Origin: ZC4RG30 sp039917615
GTDB lineage: Bacteria > Pseudomonadota > Gammaproteobacteria > Steroidobacterales > Steroidobacteraceae
Assembly: GCA_039917615.1 (NCBI GenBank)
Contig: JBDSJD010000049.1
Span: 47,149 to 111,148, forward strand
DNA: 64,000 nucleotides
Reading direction: 5' to 3'
Shown: positions 16,519 through 24,310 of the stretch, piece by piece
Position numbering within the stretch: position 1 is the first letter of the stretch
Layout: each line of letters opens with the position of its first letter
Translations under genes and position numbers: made by a program
The notes under the pieces: model-generated
Told to the model about the DNA's origin: nothing
Database searches by the model: none
Seen by the model: the letters and a program-made list of their open reading frames with translations, nothing else

Positions 16519-16550
16519 CTGTGCCCGCGAAAGCGGGCACAGTCATTTTC
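16519..16550 (+). terminator. Rho-independent terminator after the micropeptide gene
   Basis: A perfect 10-bp stem (CTGTGCCCGC pairing with GCGGGCACAG) closed by a GAAA loop, then TCATTTTC. It ends the micropeptide transcript before rpiA, so rpiA either uses readthrough or a promoter within or after this element. Confidence 0.75.
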
Positions 16551-16568
16551 GGCAGCAGGAAATACGGC

Positions 16569-17240
16569 ATGAGCGAGCAACAATCGCAACTGAAACGGCA
16601 GGTGGCCGCTGCTGCGCTGGAATATCTGCAGGATGGAATGGTCCTGGGTGTGGGCACCGGCTCAACCGTCAACGCCATGCTCGATCAACTTGCGCCGTGG
16701 ATTCCAAGACTCAAGGGTGCGGTCTCCAGTTCGGACGCCTCCACCTCCCGGTTGCGGGCGCTGGGCGTGCCGGTCCTGGATCTCAATGCGGTCGACAACC
16801 TTGGTGTCTATATAGATGGCGCCGACGAAACCAATCACCAGTTGCAGCTGATCAAGGGGGGCGGAGCCGCCCTGACCCGCGAAAAGATCATTGCTGCCGC
16901 GGCCACGACCTTCGTCTGCATAGCCGACGAATCGAAACTGGTCGCGACACTGGGGCGTTTTCCACTACCGGTGGAAGTGATTCCCATGGCGCGGCAGCTG
17001 GTGGCCCGGCACCTGACGAATCTGGGTGGCCGTCCGGTATTCCGGGTGGGTGTCACCACCGACAATGGCAATCACATCCTGGACGTGCATGACCTTACGA
17101 TCACGGACCCAGTGACCCTCGAGAGCACTATCAACCAGATCTCTGGCGTGGTCACGGTTGGCCTGTTTGCGCGGCGGCCGGCCGATGTCCTGCTGCTGGG
17201 TACCCCTGCTGGCGTGCGCCGGCTCGATCGCGTCACATAA
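16569..17240 (+). CDS. rpiA: Ribose-5-phosphate isomerase A
   Basis: A 223-residue enzyme interconverting ribose 5-phosphate and ribulose 5-phosphate in the pentose phosphate pathway. Signature motifs are in order: GVGTGSTVNAML (27-38), SSSDASTSRL, the catalytic IDGADETNHQLQLIKGGGAAL (around 83-103; read as IDGADE and KGGGAAL) and ADESK. AGGAAA precedes the ATG by about 8 nt. A terminator lies only 19 bp upstream, so its promoter is not obvious. The partner epimerase Rpe is encoded separately at 21.9 kb. Confidence 0.97.
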   Translation: MSEQQSQLKRQVAAAALEYLQDGMVLGVGTGSTVNAMLDQLAPWIPRLKGAVSSSDASTSRLRALGVPVLDLNAVDNLGVYIDGADETNHQLQLIKGGGAALTREKIIAAAATTFVCIADESKLVATLGRFPLPVEVIPMARQLVARHLTNLGGRPVFRVGVTTDNGNHILDVHDLTITDPVTLESTINQISGVVTVGLFARRPADVLLLGTPAGVRRLDRVT

Positions 17241-17299
17241 ATCAGGGTTCCCCTCCCCCGTGTTGCCCCGGTGTGCCGGCGCCTGCTAGGCTTCCCTAC

Positions 17300-17380
17300 A
17301 TGCGTCAACAGCAGCCCCAAATCGCTTCAGCCTTTCCCGGCGGCGAGCTGCTGATTGCGCGCCTGCACCTGCGACGCTAA
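17300..17380 (+). CDS. Candidate leu leader peptide
   Basis: An open frame of 26 codons lies between rpiA and leuA. It ends in ELLIARLHLRR, with four leucine codons (all CTG) among the last ten residues, then TAA. It is followed within 20 bp by a short GC hairpin (17399-17412) and a second, larger one before leuA. This is the layout of amino-acid attenuation, where ribosome stalling at leucine codons would control transcription into leuA. Leader peptides of leu operons often have several leucines in a row, so the match is only moderate, and the ribosome site before the ATG is weak. Confidence 0.35.
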   Translation: MRQQQPQIASAFPGGELLIARLHLRR

Positions 17381-17398
17381 ACCGCAGTCGACGCGCGC

Positions 17399-17420
17399 GC
17401 GCCTTCGGGCGCATCATTTC
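17399..17420 (+). terminator. Possible attenuator hairpin in the leuA leader
   Basis: GCGCC, a TTCG loop and GGCGC form a stable 5-bp hairpin, followed by ATCATTTC and a pyrimidine-rich stretch. It lies 18 bp after the stop of the leucine-rich small frame and would be well placed to terminate leader transcription. The T-tract is imperfect. Confidence 0.35.
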
Positions 17421-17441
17421 TCCCTCTTGAAGTTTGCTGTC

Positions 17442-17483
17442 TGACCGCTTTGCTCCACGGCAAAACACCGTGCGCAGCGGTCA
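17442..17483 (+). promoter_or_regulatory. Two-part hairpin just upstream of the leuA ribosome site
   Basis: TGACCGCT (17442-17449) pairs perfectly with AGCGGTCA (17476-17483), and inside it CACGG (17456-17460) pairs with CCGTG (17468-17472). The structure ends 8 bp before the GGAGA ribosome site of leuA. It could be an anti-attenuator or a translational control element; nothing in the sequence decides which. Confidence 0.45.
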
Positions 17484-17499
17484 CACGCCGGAGACGACC

Positions 17500-19194
17500 A
17501 TGTTGACCGACCCATCGAACAAGTACCGCCCTTACACCATCGACCCCATCGCCGACCGCCGCTGGCCGGATGCCCGCATCACCCGTCCGCCACTGTGGTG
17601 CAGCGTCGACCTGCGCGACGGCAATCAGGCGCTGATCGAGCCGATGGACGTCGCGCGCAAGCGCCGCTTCTTCGAATTGCTGGTCGGCATGGGTCTGAAG
17701 GAAATCGAGGTGGGCTTCCCCTCCGCCTCGCAGACCGACTTCGACTTCGTGCGCGAACTGATCGAAGGCGGCGCGATTCCGGACGACGTCACCATCCAGG
17801 TACTCACCCCGGCCCGTCCAGAACTTATCCGGCGCACATTTGAATCCTTGAAAGGGGCGAAGCGTGCGGTGCTGCATTATTACAACGCCACTGCCCCGGT
17901 ATTCCGGCGCGTGGTGTTCCGACAGGATGAAGCCGCCACCATCCGGCTGGCCGTCGACGCCGCGAAACTGATCCGGGAGCTGGCCGCTGCCCAACCCGCG
18001 ACGCAATGGACGTTCCAGTATTCGCCGGAAGCCTTTTCAGGCACCGAGTTGCCGTTCGTGCTGCAGGTCTGCGAGGCCGTGCTCGACGCCTGGGAACCGA
18101 CGCCGGCCAGCAAGGCCATCCTGAATCTGCCTGCCACCGTCGAGGTGGCAACTCCCAATATCTACGCTGACCAGATCGAATGGTTCTGCCGTAACCTCAA
18201 GCGGCGCCACAGCACCATCATCAGCCTGCATCCGCACAACGACCGTGGCACGGCTGTGGCCGCGGCGGAACTGGGCATCATGGCGGGGGCGGATCGGGTC
18301 GAGGGGACGCTATTCGGCAATGGCGAACGCACGGGCAATGTCGACCTCGTGACCCTGGCCTTGAATCTTTATACCCAGGGCATCGCCCCTGGCCTCGACC
18401 TGTCGAACATCAACGAAGTGGCGCGTTGTGTGGAGTACTGCAATCAGTTGCCCATCCACCCGCGACATCCCTATGTGGGCGACCTCGTGTTCACGGCATT
18501 TTCGGGCTCGCACCAGGATGCCATCAAGAAGGGTTTTGCCGCCCGCGCCGACGACGATGTGTGGGAAATCCCCTACCTGCCCATCGACCCCCGTGACCTT
18601 GGACGCAGTTATGAATCGATCATTCGCGTGAACAGCCAGTCGGGCAAGGGCGGCGTGGCCTATCTGCTCGAACAGGAATACGGCCTGGTTCTGCCGCGTC
18701 GCATGCAGATCGAGTTCAGCACGGTGGTGCAGGCCGTTACCGACTCCACCGGCAAGGAAGTCACTGCTGCGCAGATCTGGCAGCTGTTCGACGAGGAGTA
18801 CCTTGCGCATGAGGGACAGGAGTATCAATACCGGGGCCATCATCTGGTCACCGCCACCGATGGCACGGATGGTGAATTGCTGACACTCAACGTCTTGCGT
18901 GGTGGCAAACCCATGCAGCTGACGGGTCGCGGCAATGGCCCGATCGATGCGCTGGTGCATGCGCTGGCTTTGCCGATCGATGTGCTGTCCTACGAAGAAA
19001 AATCCATCGGCAAAGGAAGCGAAGCGAAGGCTGCCGCATTCGTCGAGATCACTACGCCTTCCCGCGTCACCCTGTTCGGCGTAGGCGTACACGCCAACAT
19101 CATCACGGCTTCGATTCTGGCGGTGCTGTCGGCAGTGCGGCGAGCGAATGCGCGCGGGCTGCTGCCGGCGCAGGTCAAGGCGGTTGGAGAGTAA
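17500..19194 (+). CDS. leuA: 2-isopropylmalate synthase, long (LeuA2) type
   Basis: A 564-residue enzyme condensing acetyl-CoA with 2-ketoisovalerate, the first committed step of leucine synthesis. The HMGL-like TIM barrel shows CSVDLRDGNQAL (the Arg-Asp pair for substrate and metal), HPHNDRGTAVAAAELG and a metal-binding region HPRHPYVGD. The C-terminal ~130 residues form the regulatory domain where leucine inhibits (KGSEAKAAAFVEI). The KYRP opening and the length mark the yeast/actinobacterial subgroup rather than the ~520-residue E. coli form. The ATG at 17500 has GGAGA 6 nt upstream; the frame is open to 17434. No leuB, leuC or leuD lies nearby. The structured leader suggests control by leucine supply. 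Confidence 0.95.
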   Translation: MLTDPSNKYRPYTIDPIADRRWPDARITRPPLWCSVDLRDGNQALIEPMDVARKRRFFELLVGMGLKEIEVGFPSASQTDFDFVRELIEGGAIPDDVTIQVLTPARPELIRRTFESLKGAKRAVLHYYNATAPVFRRVVFRQDEAATIRLAVDAAKLIRELAAAQPATQWTFQYSPEAFSGTELPFVLQVCEAVLDAWEPTPASKAILNLPATVEVATPNIYADQIEWFCRNLKRRHSTIISLHPHNDRGTAVAAAELGIMAGADRVEGTLFGNGERTGNVDLVTLALNLYTQGIAPGLDLSNINEVARCVEYCNQLPIHPRHPYVGDLVFTAFSGSHQDAIKKGFAARADDDVWEIPYLPIDPRDLGRSYESIIRVNSQSGKGGVAYLLEQEYGLVLPRRMQIEFSTVVQAVTDSTGKEVTAAQIWQLFDEEYLAHEGQEYQYRGHHLVTATDGTDGELLTLNVLRGGKPMQLTGRGNGPIDALVHALALPIDVLSYEEKSIGKGSEAKAAAFVEITTPSRVTLFGVGVHANIITASILAVLSAVRRANARGLLPAQVKAVGE

Positions 19195-19260
19195 GCGGCA
19201 TCGGGGCGGCAAGGGCTGAACAAAGAATAAGGGCGTCGCTTGCGACGCCAATTCTTGTAT

Positions 19261-19334
19261 TGGTTGGGGGACTAGGATTCGAACCTAGGTTGACGGAGTC
19301 AGAGTCCGTAGTCCTACCACTAGACGATCCCCCA
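19261..19334 (-). tRNA. tRNA-Gln (anticodon CTG)
   Basis: A 74-nt cloverleaf on the minus strand. The acceptor begins TGGGGGA and pairs with TCCCCCA, CCA is encoded, the D-arm contains TCTAGTGGTAGGA, the anticodon stem ACGGA/TCCGT encloses loop CTCTGAC (anticodon CTG), and the T-arm is CTAGG TTCGAAT CCTAG. It lies just downstream of rpsI, past a hairpin. Confidence 0.97.
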
Positions 19335-19344
19335 TCATCGATTG

Positions 19345-19367
19345 GAAACCGGCCTTTGGCCGGTTTC
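19345..19367 (-). terminator. Hairpin terminator after rpsI
   Basis: A perfect 10-bp stem, GAAACCGGCC with GGCCGGTTTC around a 3-nt loop, lies 4 bp past the rpsI stop and before tRNA-Gln. The tail after the stem is only weakly T-rich, so termination may be partial and the tRNA could share the ribosomal transcript. Confidence 0.6.
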
Positions 19368-19370
19368 TCC

Positions 19371-19760
19371 TTATCGCTTGGAGTACTGCGGACCGCGGCG
19401 GGCTTTCCGGCGACCGACCTTCTTGCGTTCCACTTCGCGGGCGTCGCGCGTGACGAAGCCGGCCTTGCGCAGCGTCGGACGCAGCGATTCGTCGAATTCC
19501 ATCAGCGCGCGGGTGATGCCATGACGGATCGCGCCGGCCTGGCCAGTGATGCCGCCACCGGCCACCTGCACGGTGAAGTCGAAGCGAGTTTCCACCTGCG
19601 CCACCTGCAGCGGCTGACGCACGATCATGCGACCGGTCTCACGGCCGAAGAATTCGTCCAACGGACGATCATTGACGGTGATCTTGCCGCTGCCGGCCTT
19701 CATGTATACCCGGGCCGTTGCCGTCTTGCGCCGACCGGTGCCGTACTGTGTCGCTGCCAT
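19371..19760 (-). CDS. rpsI: 30S ribosomal protein S9
   Basis: A 129-residue protein with the S9 landmarks: QYGTGRRKTATARVYM at the start, the core GGGITGQAGAIRHGITRAL and the basic C-terminal tail RKKVGRRKARRGPQYSKR, whose final KR reaches the ribosomal P-site tRNA. Second gene of the rplM-rpsI operon, 33 bp after rplM. Confidence 0.98.
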   Translation of the reverse strand: MAATQYGTGRRKTATARVYMKAGSGKITVNDRPLDEFFGRETGRMIVRQPLQVAQVETRFDFTVQVAGGGITGQAGAIRHGITRALMEFDESLRPTLRKAGFVTRDAREVERKKVGRRKARRGPQYSKR

Positions 19761-19793
19761 GTGTAACTGGTTCCTGAACGTTTTCGTGCGGAA

Positions 19794-20222
19794 TTAAAGC
19801 TCAAGCGCCTTGGGCTGCTGGGCAGAGTGCGGGTGTTCCTTGCCGGCGAACACATGCAGCTTGCGGAACATCATGCGGCCCAACGTGTTCTTCGGCAGCA
19901 TGCCCTTCACGGCAAACTCCAGCGCACGCTCGGGATGCTCCTGCAGCAATTTGCCCAGCGAAATGGACTTCAGGTTGCCCGTGTAGCCCGTGTGCTGGTG
20001 ATAGAACTTGTCGTCGAGCTTCGCGCCGGTGACGTGGATCTTTTCGGCGTTCAGCACGATCAGGTTGTCGCCCATGTCGACATGCGGGGTGTAGTCCACC
20101 TTGTGCTTGCCCTTCAGGCGGTGCGCCAGCTGGGTAGCCAGCCGTCCCAGGGTCTTGCCCTCGGCATTGACGACAAACCAATCCGCGCGAACTTCCGCGG
20201 GCTTTGCAGATACTGTGCTCAT
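19794..20222 (-). CDS. rplM: 50S ribosomal protein L13
   Basis: A 142-residue protein. The fold and motifs are standard: WFVVNAEGKTLGRLATQLAH near the N-terminus, KHKVDYTPHVDMGDNLIVLN and the C-terminal signature MLPKNTLGRMMFRKLHVFAG. The ATG at 20222 (MSTVSAKPAEV) matches the family length; the frame is open further upstream but would add 42 residues. It is the first gene of the operon with rpsI and diverges from coq7. A promoter candidate lies about 65 bp upstream. Confidence 0.98.
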   Translation of the reverse strand: MSTVSAKPAEVRADWFVVNAEGKTLGRLATQLAHRLKGKHKVDYTPHVDMGDNLIVLNAEKIHVTGAKLDDKFYHQHTGYTGNLKSISLGKLLQEHPERALEFAVKGMLPKNTLGRMMFRKLHVFAGKEHPHSAQQPKALEL

Positions 20223-20285
20223 CTTGATTCCGGGCCGCTGTCTGTAAGGCTCCCGAATGCCGGGGGTGCCTAAAAAGGGCCGCAG

Positions 20286-20314
20286 AGTGTAATCAATGCC
20301 CCCTGGCATTGCAA
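20286..20314 (-). promoter_or_regulatory. Promoter candidate for rplM-rpsI
   Basis: On the minus strand, TTGCAA (20314-20309), a 17-bp spacer and TACACT (20291-20286) match the sigma-70 layout and would give a leader of about 55-60 nt before rplM. Matches to consensus are four of six in each hexamer. Confidence 0.45.
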
Positions 20315-20366
20315 AGCGGATCAGGGGGATGCAGCGCATCCCACCCACTCCCTATACAGTGTGCGC

Positions 20367-20999
20367 ATGACACTGCACCGAAGCCTTGCAGATCAATTGG
20401 TTGGCTCCGCTGACCGGGCCTTGCGTGCCCTGTTTGCGCCGGCCCGGGCTGCCCGCCCAACACCCGGCCCAATCGGGGCAGCCCCGCCAGAGCCCGAGCG
20501 CCGCCTGGCGGCTGAACTGATGCGAATCAACCATGCGGGGGAAATAGCCGCACAGGCGCTGTATCACGGGCAGGCGCTGGTGGCGCGTCAGCCAGCCATT
20601 CGCGCCCTGCTGGAACAGGCCGGGCGCGAAGAAACCGATCATCTCGCCTGGTGCGAGCAGCGGCTGCGCGAATTACATGACCGGCCCAGCCGGCTGGATC
20701 CGCTCTGGTATGCCGGGTCGTTTGCCATCGGGGTGGCCGCCGGCCTTGCCAATGATCGCGTCAGCCTGGGATTCGTCGCAGAAACCGAACGGCAGGTGGA
20801 GCGGCATCTCGAGACCCATCTGGAGCAGCTACCCGCGGCCGACCTGCGCAGCCGAGCCATCCTGACCCAGATGCGGGCAGATGAAAAAGCCCATGGTGAG
20901 CTGGCCCGGCAGTCTGGTGGTGCAACGCTGCCAGTTCCCATACAAAGAGTGATGCGGGCGACCGCGCGACTGATGACCACGACGGCGCGCTGGATATAG
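20367..20999 (+). CDS. coq7: Coq7-type demethoxyubiquinone hydroxylase
   Basis: A 210-residue diiron enzyme performing the C6 hydroxylation of ubiquinone synthesis, replacing UbiF where present. The ferritin-like four-helix bundle carries the iron ligands: Glu in AELMRINHAGEIAAQAL (E and ExxH pattern), EETDHL, then ETERQVERHLETHL and ADEKAHGE. All four EXXH-type elements are present, so it should be active. ATG 20367 or GTG 20361 can start it. It complements UbiH and the UbiI relative at 9.9-12.4 kb, giving the three hydroxylases expected for an aerobic ubiquinone pathway. Confidence 0.93.
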   Translation: MTLHRSLADQLVGSADRALRALFAPARAARPTPGPIGAAPPEPERRLAAELMRINHAGEIAAQALYHGQALVARQPAIRALLEQAGREETDHLAWCEQRLRELHDRPSRLDPLWYAGSFAIGVAAGLANDRVSLGFVAETERQVERHLETHLEQLPAADLRSRAILTQMRADEKAHGELARQSGGATLPVPIQRVMRATARLMTTTARWI

Positions 21000-21114
21000 T
21001 GCGACCAGCGTCACAGGGCAGTGGTTGCCACGGCAGCGCGTTATGTAATACAAAGACGGCAGCAACCGGGAAGTCTATTCCGGTCCCAGGGTCAACTCGA
21101 CGAGAACGATAACA

Positions 21115-21882
21115 ATGGAAGACAGCATCAAGCCGCTGAGCGACATCCCCGCGATCAATCGCTTCCTGAGCTACTGCCGCATCCGCACTGTCTCGTCCAA
21201 GACGGTCATCATCCACGCCGGCGATCTGCCCGACGTCCTCTACTACATCATCAGCGGCTCAGTCGAGGTGATGATCGAGGATGAAGAAGGCAATGAGATG
21301 GTGCTGGCCTATCTCAACAAGGGCCAGTTCTTTGGCGAGATGGGGCTGTTTCACGATCAGCCCACACGCAGTGCCTGGGTGCGTACCCGCAATCAGTGCG
21401 AGCTGGCCGAGATGACTTACCCGCGCTTTCGCCAGATCGCCGCGGAATCACCGGGCCTGGTATTCGAACTGGCGACGCAACTTGCCACACGCCTTGATCG
21501 CACCAATCGCAAGCTGGGCGACCTGGCCTTCGTCGATGTCACCGGCCGCGTGGCGCACGCCATCATGGACCTGTGCGGCGAGCCGGATGCAATGACGCAT
21601 CCGGAAGGTATGCAGATCAAGGTTTCGCGCCAGGAACTGTCACGGCTGGTCGGCTGCTCGCGCGAAATGGCGGGCCGTGTGCTGAAGGTGCTGGAAGAAC
21701 AGGGTCTGCTGCGCGCCACCGGCAAAACCATCGTAGTGTTCAATGCGCGCCCCAAGATGAAGACGCGTCCGGTGATCGTGCCCACGCAGGTGGCTGGCGG
21801 CAAGGCCGCCGCACCGAGGCCAGCACCAGCGGCATCATCGCGTTTCGATGACGACGATGATGACGAGGACGACGACGAATAA
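21115..21882 (+). CDS. crp: cAMP receptor protein (CRP/Vfr/Clp-like) with acidic tail
   Basis: A 255-residue transcription regulator. The cyclic-nucleotide pocket is intact: FFGEMGLF followed by TRSAWVRT, with Glu and the Arg-Ser pair that hold cAMP phosphate in E. coli CRP. The C-terminal winged helix has the recognition helix SRQELSRLVGCSREMAGRVLK, nearly identical to CRP, so it should read TGTGA-like sites. DAMTHPEGMQIK and GKTIVVF are also CRP-like. Beyond the normal end (~210) there is a ~45-residue extension: a proline/alanine linker, then an almost pure Asp/Glu tail (last 11 residues). Whether it answers cAMP or another nucleotide, as Clp does, cannot be decided here. Confidence 0.92.
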   Translation: MEDSIKPLSDIPAINRFLSYCRIRTVSSKTVIIHAGDLPDVLYYIISGSVEVMIEDEEGNEMVLAYLNKGQFFGEMGLFHDQPTRSAWVRTRNQCELAEMTYPRFRQIAAESPGLVFELATQLATRLDRTNRKLGDLAFVDVTGRVAHAIMDLCGEPDAMTHPEGMQIKVSRQELSRLVGCSREMAGRVLKVLEEQGLLRATGKTIVVFNARPKMKTRPVIVPTQVAGGKAAAPRPAPAASSRFDDDDDDEDDDE

Positions 21883-21893
21883 ATACTGGCCGG

Positions 21894-22583
21894 TCAGGCC
21901 TGCGGATTGCGCGCCGACTCGATATTCCGCCGCAACGCGCCGATCACGGCGCGATAGTCCTTTTCCCCGAAAATCGCCGAGCCCGCCACGAAGGTGTCGG
22001 CGCCGGCACTGGCGATCGCGCTGATATTGTCGGTTTTCACGCCGCCATCGATCTCCAGCCGCACCGCGCGACCGCTGGCATCAATGCGCCGCCGCACTTC
22101 CCTGAGTTTTTCGAGCGCGCGGGGTATGAACTTCTGCCCGCCGAAACCCGGATTCACCGACATGATCAGCACCAGGTCGACCAGATCCAGCGTGTGATCC
22201 AGGTAATCCAGCGGCGTGGCCGGGTTAAACACCAGCCCAGGCTGGCAGCCGTGCTCGCGGATCAGCGCGATGGTGCGATCGACATGCGTGCTCGCTTCCG
22301 GGTGGAAGCTGATGATCGAGGCGCCGGCCTTCGCGAAATCCGGAATGATGCGGTCCACCGGCTTGACCATCAGGTGAACATCGATCGGCGCGGTCACACC
22401 ATGCTTGCGCAGCGCCTCGCAGACCAGCGGGCCAATGGTGAGATTCGGCACATAGTGATTGTCCATCACATCGAAATGGACGATATCCGCGCCGGCGGCC
22501 AGCACGGCATCGACCTCGTCGCCCAGTCGCGCGAAATCGGCGGAGAGTATGGAGGGCGCGATCCAGGGCGTCTGTGCAGGCAT
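21894..22583 (-). CDS. rpe: Ribulose-phosphate 3-epimerase
   Basis: A 229-residue TIM-barrel enzyme interconverting ribulose 5-phosphate and xylulose 5-phosphate. The opening APSILSADFARLG, metal ligands in HFDVMDNHYVPN, DVHLMVKP, SVNPGFGGQKF and the catalytic Asp in LEIDGGV are all intact. It converges on crp with an 11-bp gap and is followed upstream by djlA on the same strand, 28 bp away. Confidence 0.97.
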   Translation of the reverse strand: MPAQTPWIAPSILSADFARLGDEVDAVLAAGADIVHFDVMDNHYVPNLTIGPLVCEALRKHGVTAPIDVHLMVKPVDRIIPDFAKAGASIISFHPEASTHVDRTIALIREHGCQPGLVFNPATPLDYLDHTLDLVDLVLIMSVNPGFGGQKFIPRALEKLREVRRRIDASGRAVRLEIDGGVKTDNISAIASAGADTFVAGSAIFGEKDYRAVIGALRRNIESARNPQA

Positions 22584-22611
22584 GGCAGGAGTTTACGCGA
22601 ATGGCTTGGGC

Positions 22612-23373
22612 TTAGCCGATGCCGCGCTGCGCCTTCAACAACTCATAGGCTTCGCGAATGGCCTGGGTGCGCTGCTTCGCATGTTCCAGCATGGAATCCG
22701 GCAAACCATTGGCCTTGAGCTTGTCGGGGTGGTGCCGGCTCATCAGGCGGCGGTAGGCGCGGGTCAGCTCTTCGTTGGCAATGCTGGCATCGACCTCAAG
22801 CGTGCGGTAGGCAGCGACGGTGCGAGCCGCGTGATCGACGGCGCCTCCGGCCCCGCGTTCGCCCCCGCGCATTGCCGCCTCCATGCGCGCGAACAGCTGC
22901 GGGGCAATGCCGAGCAGCGTGGCGGTGCGCACCACCAACGTGCGCGCACCACCGGTCATGTCGCTGCCGGCCAGCGCGAAACGCAGCTGAATTTCCACGA
23001 AGATCCGCAGGATCTGCGGCTGGGAATGGCAGGCGGCCCGCAGCGCGGTTATCTCTTGCGCAAGATCGAAGCCAGACTGCTTGCCCTCGGCAAACAGCGT
23101 AATGGCTGCTTGCACCTGTCCGCCATCCAAACGCAGGCTGTGCATGACGCTTCGTGCCGCAGCGATTTCGCGCTCCGTGACCCGCCCGTCGGCCTTCGCC
23201 ACATGCCCCATTACGCGAAAGGTGCTGACGAAAAACTGCTCCCCCGGCGCCCGGCCGCTGCCGCGTTCGACGTTGACGTCGTATTGATGCCCGATCGCGG
23301 CGCCGATGGCCGCGCCGATCGGCCCCAGTACCAGGCCCAATGCGCCACCGATGAGTTTTCCCGTCCACTGCAT
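22612..23373 (-). CDS. djlA: Co-chaperone DjlA-like, TerB plus J domain
   Basis: A 253-residue inner-membrane DnaJ-like protein. The N-terminus is a glycine-rich hydrophobic segment (GGALGLVLGPIGAAIGAAIG) that anchors it, as in DjlA. The middle is a TerB-like helical domain (FRVMGHVAKADGRVTEREI). The C-terminal J domain carries HPD in RYHHPDKL-type context (RRLMSRHHPDKLKANG), so it should stimulate DnaK ATPase. The ATG at 23373 begins directly before the membrane segment. Only 7 bp separate it from the divergent purC start. Confidence 0.9.
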   Translation of the reverse strand: MQWTGKLIGGALGLVLGPIGAAIGAAIGHQYDVNVERGSGRAPGEQFFVSTFRVMGHVAKADGRVTEREIAAARSVMHSLRLDGGQVQAAITLFAEGKQSGFDLAQEITALRAACHSQPQILRIFVEIQLRFALAGSDMTGGARTLVVRTATLLGIAPQLFARMEAAMRGGERGAGGAVDHAARTVAAYRTLEVDASIANEELTRAYRRLMSRHHPDKLKANGLPDSMLEHAKQRTQAIREAYELLKAQRGIG

Positions 23374-23380
23374 ATGGTTT

Positions 23381-24301
23381 ATGGTAGCAAGCCTGAATAC
23401 CCAAGCCCCCACCGTCGTGCACGAAACCCGGCTGACGAGCCTGCAGCGCATACATCGCGGCAAGGTTCGCGATGTCTATGCAATCGATGAGCACAGCCTG
23501 CTGATCGTTGCCACCGACCGCTTGTCGGCCTTCGATGTGATCCTGCCCGACCCAATCCCCGGCAAGGGATGCATCCTCAACAACATCTCGAACTTCTGGT
23601 TCGCGCGCACCGGCCACATCATCAGCAACCATCTGCTCGACCGGCCGCTGGCCGATGTTCTGCCGGACGCCGCTGAGCGCGCGCAGGCAGAAGGCCGCAG
23701 TGTGATTGCGCATCGGCTGAAAGCCCTGCCCATCGAAGCAGTCGTTCGCGGCTACCTGATCGGCTCCGGGTGGAAGGATTACCAGGCTACTGGCCGCGTC
23801 TGCGGGATCACACTGCCGACGGGACTACGCCAGGCGCAGAAACTGCCCGAGACCATCTTCACGCCCGCCACCAAGGCGGCCGTGGGCGATCACGACGAAA
23901 ACATCAGCTTCGCGGCCGCTGCTGGTCTCGTTGGCACGGAGATGGCCGAGCGCGTTCGCGATACCGCCATCGCCCTTTATCACTACGCGGCTGAACACGC
24001 CGCACGCCGTGGCATCATCATCGCGGATACCAAGTTCGAATTCGGCCTGACGGCTGCTGGTGAACTCATGCTGATGGATGAAGCACTGACCCCCGATTCC
24101 TCGCGCTTCTGGCCGGCCAGCAGCTACGAGGTCGGCAGCAGTCCACCCTCTTTCGACAAGCAGCTCGTGCGCGACTATCTGGAAACCCTGGACTGGAACA
24201 AGCAGGCCCCCGGTCCGCGACTGCCGCCCGCTGTGATCGCGCAAACTGCGGCGAATTACCAGGAAGCATTGCGTCGCCTCACAGACCCTGCACTGGCGTA
24301 G
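23381..24301 (+). CDS. purC: Phosphoribosylaminoimidazole-succinocarboxamide synthase
   Basis: A 306-residue SAICAR synthase joining CAIR and aspartate with ATP in purine synthesis. It is the longer yeast-like form, not the ~237-residue E. coli form: HRGKVRDVYAID, ATDRLSAFDVILPDPIPGKG, VVRGYLIGSGWKDYQ and LMDEALTPDSSRFWP are conserved. The ATG at 23381 is within the expected range of the first beta strand; no ribosome-binding sequence is visible because the upstream DNA is the start of djlA. PurE and PurK, which act immediately before it, are encoded 3.9 kb downstream. Confidence 0.96.
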   Translation: MVASLNTQAPTVVHETRLTSLQRIHRGKVRDVYAIDEHSLLIVATDRLSAFDVILPDPIPGKGCILNNISNFWFARTGHIISNHLLDRPLADVLPDAAERAQAEGRSVIAHRLKALPIEAVVRGYLIGSGWKDYQATGRVCGITLPTGLRQAQKLPETIFTPATKAAVGDHDENISFAAAAGLVGTEMAERVRDTAIALYHYAAEHAARRGIIIADTKFEFGLTAAGELMLMDEALTPDSSRFWPASSYEVGSSPPSFDKQLVRDYLETLDWNKQAPGPRLPPAVIAQTAANYQEALRRLTDPALA

Positions 24302-24310
24302 TCGGCAAAC

